Below, piece by piece: positions 59,500 through 64,000 of a stretch of DNA of 64,000 nt. The notes under the pieces were generated by a model that was not told where the DNA came from, made no database searches, and saw nothing but the letters and a program-made list of their open reading frames with translations. Position 1 is the first letter of the stretch; each line of letters opens with the position of its first letter. The translations under genes were made by a program, and so were the position numbers. Origin of the DNA: Branchiostoma floridae (lineage: Eukaryota > Chordata > Leptocardii > Amphioxiformes > Branchiostomatidae); contig NW_023365762.1 in NCBI RefSeq assembly GCF_000003815.2, positions 206,490 to 270,489 of the forward strand. The letters are read 5' to 3'.

Positions 59500-62400
59500 A
59501 CCTCCTTGGCGAAGGTAACAGTCTTACGTCTTCCTTTTTTTTGTGACCTGACCCAAGCCCCAGCGGTTACTGAACCCTTCACATGTCAGGTCATGATGAT
59601 AACCGCCAGGGCGTTACGAATGACCTGCTATGTTTACTGTGGCCTGTTAAGTTGTCCAGCCAATCAAAGCTATTGACAAAGCCATTAGGTGACTCGGACC
59701 ATTACACTAGGTTTGCCTCCACCGACACTTGTGTAAACGTCACACGGCTTGGGGTACCAAAGTATTTACAAAATGGAGGAATTTCGGCCGCCATTTTGAA
59801 TGGTCAGGCGCAAAAGATTTTTAAAGAATTTTAAGCAAACGTTGTTTGAGTAGTCAAACTACTAAAACATCAAGTCCAAAAAACTCTTCAAGATGAACTT
59901 TATGATGTTCTCTCCTGTCATAAAGAACTTCAAGTATAAGAAAAGAACTCGAGTGTAAGAAAAGAACTTCGAGTGTAAGAAAAGTACTTGATGCAGCAAC
60001 CATAAAAGTGTAAAAAGTACGTGAAATAAAAGTTAAAGAGGATATAAATACAAATTACCCCAGTAAACAACCATCTGGGAAAATGTGTAGTTTGAAGTTT
60101 CAACACTAGGAACGATCTTATTTGAGCCCCATCTTTTAGTTTTCCCATAACCTTTTAATATTTTGATCATCGACATCGTAAGGATATTGCAGTTTCTCTT
60201 AATCAAAGTGGTGTTTTTGATGTATGATCCTGTATTTGATCATACATTTATTTGTGATAGTGCCGTTTCTGTTTATCCTAGGTGCGTTTTTGAACCCGGT
60301 TTTTATCATACTTGCGATCATGCAGTTTAGAATCAAAGTGGTGTTTTTGATGTATGATCCTGTATTTGATCATACATTTATTTGTGATAGTGCCGTTTCT
60401 GTTTATCCTAGGTGCGTTTTTGAACCCGGTTTTTATCATACTTGCGATCATGCAGTTTAGAGATTGAGAATTTTGTTGTTTCTCTTATTAAACCCAGGTG
60501 CGTTTTTGATCCCGTATTTAATCATATTTGAGATCGTGAGATTAATAGAGAATATTGTTGTTTCTCTTTATTTTAGGTGCATTTTTGATCCCGTACTTGA
60601 TCATGCTGGTGATCGAGGGGATCCCGATCTTCCACCTGGAGCTGGCGATCGGACAGCGGATCCGGAAGGGATCCATCGACGTCTGGAACCAGATCAACCC
60701 GTTGCTAGGCGGGGTCGGCGTTGCCATGGTTGCAGTGTCGTTCCTTGTCGCCCTGTACTACAACGTCATCATCGGGTGGTGCGCCTTCTACTTTTTCAAC
60801 TCCTTCCAGGTAAGTTGAAGCTTTATCACAGGTTTCTATTATGTCAATCTTGGTTTCGCCATATTTGAATCAACGTCATGTCGGCGCCATCTTGTTTTAC
60901 TTCTGATACTTTTTCATTCAGATTAAACAGACTTGAATGTCGAGCCTGTCATTCTTTTGATGGCGACCACGCATTCCGGTGCCATCTTGTCCTAATAGAA
61001 ATTCCAGACTTTTTTAAAAGAATCTCTTCGGACTTGAACATATTTTAGTTTTTTACGTAATTACTGATAACCGGTGCCATCTTCTTCTACTTTTGTACTT
61101 CAAACTTTTGAGACTTTTAAGTTTTTTTGTTAACAACAATTTTATTCTTCGGACTCGAATATATTTAAGTTTTTCATTCTTTCACACGAGATATACTGAT
61201 TGTACGTTTGTGTTCACTAGGCACCCCTACCTTGGGCCACCTGTCCCGGGAATGGTACAGTCATGGAATGCGAAAAGTCGTCCCCTACCGCGTACTTCTG
61301 GTACAGGGAGGCCCTGGACACCAGCGAGTCCATTGAAGATGGAGGGGGTATCAACTGGAAGATGATGCTGTGCATCTTCACCGCCTGGCTGATCGTGTGT
61401 GTCTGTATGATCAAGGGTATCAAGTCGTCTGGCAAGGTAAGGATACAACGAAACAAACAAACAAACAAAATGGCGTCGTTCGGCAAAGTACCGTTTTCAG
61501 TGATGATAATGATGTTGATTTCGTATATATTAATCTGTAACGGTTTGACATTTCTTGATAATATTTTCTCAAATGATAACAAGAAAAAAATGAGGTTAAT
61601 TCCCGAGGAACATTTAATTACATTTCGATTCTGCTAAATGATAGGAACTTGAATCATACTCAGTACATGTGTAACTTAGTTCGAGAGGAAAATAATTCGA
61701 CACACGTGTACGGCTTTGGATATAGGGACTGAAAATTTCTAGGTTGATTTTGTGTCTAAGGATTTGTCAGTCATTTTAAGAAATATCCTGTGTCGTTGAA
61801 GGTCAACCAAAGTCAAGGACGACTCTAGAAACATGACGTCATTCTCTGTGGAAAATTTACTAGTATTGGCAACGGCCCGGGAGTTGTTGTTACTTCGTTT
61901 CTTGGCAGCTCGGAACTTATTATGTTTCCCCTTGGAATCGATTCCTTTGTATGCAGCCAATTCTGTGGCCCGTCTCAGAACAAAACGTCCCTAAACGAAG
62001 CCTATTCATCAAGCCTTCCGTTGACAAATTACCCAGTTGGCTGACCTTCAGTTAACGTCTGCCAAATTCTGTCCTTGAGGGATTGTCCCTATGTGTCCAT
62101 TCACTGGTTTGCCCATATATGGACATGGCGCGAAAGCAGAAAGAGAGGTTCTGCCAACTGTCGTCTGACAATGTCAAGTTGCAAGCCTACCGAAACAAAA
62201 CACAGTGCATTTGTGTCCATTACTTGCTTGTTCTGTCAAAAGGTATTGTACAGTTGTATTTTGACAGAGGCCATGGTCAACAAACTTCCCTTCCATTGAT
62301 TTTTGAAAGCTTTCGAGTTTTTTGAAAGTGGTACTCTGGCCTGAAGTCAAAATATAACGTTACACATCCTTTCTTCTCTGTGAACAATCTCTGTTGACCA

Positions 62401-64000
62401 TGATTTATTGCTTGCAAGTGTGAACAAAGATTGAACGAGTTTGAAAGGGGTATTTGCCTAGCTCTTGTAACAACATTGTACACAGGACCCTAGCCAAGTT
62501 GTTAAAGCGGTATTCTTTTTAATGAATTGTGTGCCAATATTGGGAATTTGAGATAGCAAAATCTACTTTTCACCACTATCTATTAAACATATTTTCGCCA
62601 TTATTTCAAATTTCGTACGTTAAAAACAGTGCCATAACAATCCATACGAGGCTTGTTTTTTGGTTCAAGTGCCACCAATTATAGGCAAGCTAGGATGTAA
62701 ACAAACACCCCCTTTTCAGGGGTTTATAACAGTGCCATAACAAGCCACACGATGCTTGTTTTTCTCATTTTTTTTCAAGTACCATGAATAATACGTAACA
62801 GAGGATGTAACGTTAAATAAACCCCCGTTTTCCGTCGGCGATTTTCGGTAAGTTCGGTTACAACTCTACAATGCCGTCATAACGTTACAGTTCCGACGTA
62901 AATACTCCAAAAACAAACCGGATGCACACAGAAGGTCGTCAAGCGTGGACTTTGAAAGGTCAAACGGTTGCCTGACATTCACCTATTGGCGCCATGTTGA
63001 CGCTCTAGAGCTCGTTTAGAAAGAAGGTCACGTAAATGGATACTGATAAATGGGTTTCGTTTCCTAGCAAAGAGAACTCGAGGCGGCTGAGGTATCGGAA
63101 CAAACAGCTCTTAAAATGGCAGAAGGTTTAAGTTTGACTACTACTGGATGTCATAAGCTCTAAGAACGCATTTGGTAAGGTCATGAAATCGCATATATAA
63201 GTATGATATCCTGTCTTTAATTCCTAAATGTTGTGTTGGAAAATGTATCGGGCGATATTCTGACGTAATGTTGACCAAACATCCAACAGAAACCGCCATG
63301 AATTCCATTGTAACTAGAAAATAACAACTCTCGTACGTATACATGCCCCATAACACATTGTTAAACAGTAATACCGTGGTGGTCCCGGTTAAAATGTATA
63401 TAGTTATTGTTGACAATTAAGAAATACAAACAATTTACAAAGGCCTTAGGAAAAAAAATGTTGTCTTTCCTGTGCCCTGAAATATAGGGTCGGTAGGTAG
63501 GGATTATCTTTTTTTTTTTTTTAAATCCTTAGACTGGCCAAAACTCTATGTATTACAATACAGGTGAACAAAGTAAACTGAAATACATATGTACACTTGT
63601 CTTCCAATGCCGAACTTTAATTTTGGGCATGATATAGATACATTTATACTTCAATAGACAGAACAGGCAGTGTTTTTACTTGAATAGGAAGTAGACTGAA
63701 TAAAAATTCTAACTGGAAGCTATGTGACTCCACTGCCCACGCCCCAAAAAGTCTAGGGTGGGCAGGTTTTTCTAGGGTAGGTAGGGAAACAGGAGAAACA
63801 TCATTTCCTAGGCCCAACCAGACTGATCGCCTGACGTCCATCAGATGCATATTACGGTCTAGGACAGTGTTTAACGTCATAGTTTCTATCCCAACAGGCT
63901 ATATACTTTACGGCGACGTTCCCGTACGTGGTTTTGCTGATTTTCTTCTTCCGAGGAGTCACGCTAGAGGGCGCGGCTGACGGCCTGGCGTTTATGTTTT
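54853..64000 (+). CDS. SLC6 family sodium-coupled neutral amino acid transporter (SLC6A15-20 subgroup), 5' part
   Basis: Exons 54853-55069, 60577-60809, 61221-61436 and 63898-64000 (truncated by the window) give 256 residues in one frame. The start ATG has a strong context (AAG before, G after). TM1 has [17 protein letters not shown] with the sodium-site and gating residues (GLGN, R of WRFP). [11 protein letters not shown] begins TM2, [14 protein letters not shown] follows, and TM3 has LYYNVIIGW. The second extracellular loop has two cysteines and an N-G-T glycosylation site. The order and wording fit the amino acid transporter branch (B0AT/SIT1/NTT4; TATFPYVVL as in SLC6A19) rather than monoamine or GABA carriers. 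It should act at the plasma membrane. The exact substrate and one-to-one orthologue are unknown. The first intron is 5.5 kb. Confidence 0.93.
56744..57010 (-). mobile_element. tRNA-derived SINE
   Basis: On the minus strand the B-box GTTCGATTCC (56937-56928) is followed by GGGCTCCGCCTCCCAAAA and GACACAGTGGATGACAACCC. A fragment with the same tail words lies at 42830-42900. Confidence 0.6.
57155..57745. repeat. Tandem array of four diverged units (162-212 bp) in the SLC6 first intron
   Basis: AAAAAGGTCAACTG-type starts at about 57155, 57317, 57529 and 57709. Each unit has CACTGGGTCCGAAA, TTGGCCAATCTTTT, ACATATTGTTTCGAA and TAGAATCGGCGACGTG in order; the fourth is partial. One unit has a 50-bp insertion. 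Confidence 0.88.
58820..58960 (-). mobile_element. Dispersed repeat family D copy
   Basis: Minus-strand match to 25385: CCACCAGGCCTTCC, CGTAGAATTCGAC, AAATTGGCCAGGGGAGTC, GACCAACTCCTCTGGTAG. Confidence 0.65.
59059..59300. mobile_element. Element with 30-bp perfect inverted repeats
   Basis: GCACGTCACCGGAACGTACT followed by GCGCCTGCGC (59059-59088) is exactly inverted at 59271-59300. The TCCTAGC word occurs just outside both ends and may be a target duplication. The interior of 182 bp is non-coding. Confidence 0.82.
59453..59493. repeat. (AC)n microsatellite
   Basis: Uninterrupted AC run in the SLC6 first intron. Confidence 0.95.
60201..60576 (+). repeat. Upstream duplications of the SLC6 exon 2 acceptor and exon start
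   Basis: 60201-60330 and 60331-60460 are an identical 130-bp tandem pair. AG junctions resembling the real acceptor occur at 60281, 60411 and 60497, each followed by GTGCGTTTTTGA, close to the real exon start GTGCATTTTTGATCC at 60577. The copies would encode variants of GAFLIPYLI. No donor follows them. Confidence 0.9.
60577..60809 (+). CDS. SLC6 transporter exon 2 (TM2 and TM3)
   Basis: Acceptor TCTTTATTTTAG, donor CCAG|GTAAGT, phase 1 in and phase 0 out. It encodes [20 protein letters not shown] and continues through [12 protein letters not shown] to [14 protein letters not shown]. Confidence 0.95.
61221..61436 (+). CDS. SLC6 transporter exon 3 (extracellular loop 2 and TM4)
   Basis: Acceptor TGTTCACTAG, donor GCAAG|GTAAGG, phase 0 both ends. 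[12 protein letters not shown] carries a loop cysteine and an N-glycosylation sequon. [17 protein letters not shown] and [11 protein letters not shown] are subgroup hallmarks; [11 protein letters not shown] closes TM4. Confidence 0.95.
62626..62835. repeat. Diverged tandem duplication, unit about 104 bp
   Basis: AACAGTGCCATAACAA, GGCTTGTTTTT/TGCTTGTTTTT and GGATGTAA words recur in order in the intron between exons 3 and 4. The rest of this 2.46-kb intron shows nothing I can name. Confidence 0.6.
63898..64000 (+). CDS. SLC6 transporter exon 4, truncated by the window (TM5)
   Basis: Acceptor CTATCCCAACAG, phase 0. It encodes [20 protein letters not shown] and then [14 protein letters not shown], aligned with the [15 protein letters not shown] segment of B0AT-type transporters. 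No donor is reached before the edge. Confidence 0.93.

Noticed and set aside
60464-60868. 134-residue open frame across SLC6 exon 2
   Set aside because: It is the wrong frame for the transporter; the SLC6 frame through 60577-60809 has the conserved residues.

Overview
This is a 64 kb piece of an intron-rich animal nuclear genome, AT-rich, with one 100-N assembly gap (23498-23597) and many short non-autonomous transposons. The gene content and the style of repeats (tRNA-derived SINEs, TA-target MITEs, a greatly expanded TPR protein family) point to a lancelet (Branchiostoma). That is an inference from family knowledge, not from a database search.

Three protein-coding loci can be supported. 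(1) 1-6856, minus strand: a large TPR-repeat protein of the amphioxus TTC28/nephrocystin-3-like type. It has an N-terminal helical region, a nucleotidyltransferase-like (GlnD/DUF294-type) domain and about 20 TPR units running off the left edge. Its frame is broken by one TGA at 3548-3550. (2) 11360-19546, plus strand: twelve exons that encode the C-terminal 581 residues of CIP2A, the inhibitor of protein phosphatase 2A. One intron (13064-13421) looks like a minor-spliceosome AT-AC intron. The N-terminal third of the protein is not visible. (3) 54853-64000, plus strand: the first four coding exons of an SLC6 sodium-coupled neutral amino acid transporter of the SLC6A15-20 subgroup. It continues beyond the right edge.

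Layout: 1-6.9 kb TPR gene; 6.9-11.4 kb intergenic with repeats and a possible CpG-rich start region near 9.48 kb; 11.4-21.5 kb CIP2A and its 3' region, which carries two full-length copies of one MITE; 21.5-54.7 kb gene-poor DNA packed with MITEs, foldbacks, SINEs and minisatellites, with at least one promoter-like first-exon candidate (31.45-31.66 kb); 54.7-64 kb SLC6 gene with a 5.5 kb first intron. The three proteins have no obvious shared pathway.

The most unusual observations are two mirror-image expansions of splice junctions. In CIP2A an exon 3' end together with its donor site has been tandemly copied four more times into the intron. In the SLC6 gene an exon 5' end together with its acceptor site has been copied at least three times upstream of the real exon. 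Other points of note are the AT-AC intron, the single in-frame stop in the TPR gene, a transposon with a 9-bp target duplication whose middle is the assembly gap, and a duplicated retrotransposon primer-binding site matching tRNA-Leu.
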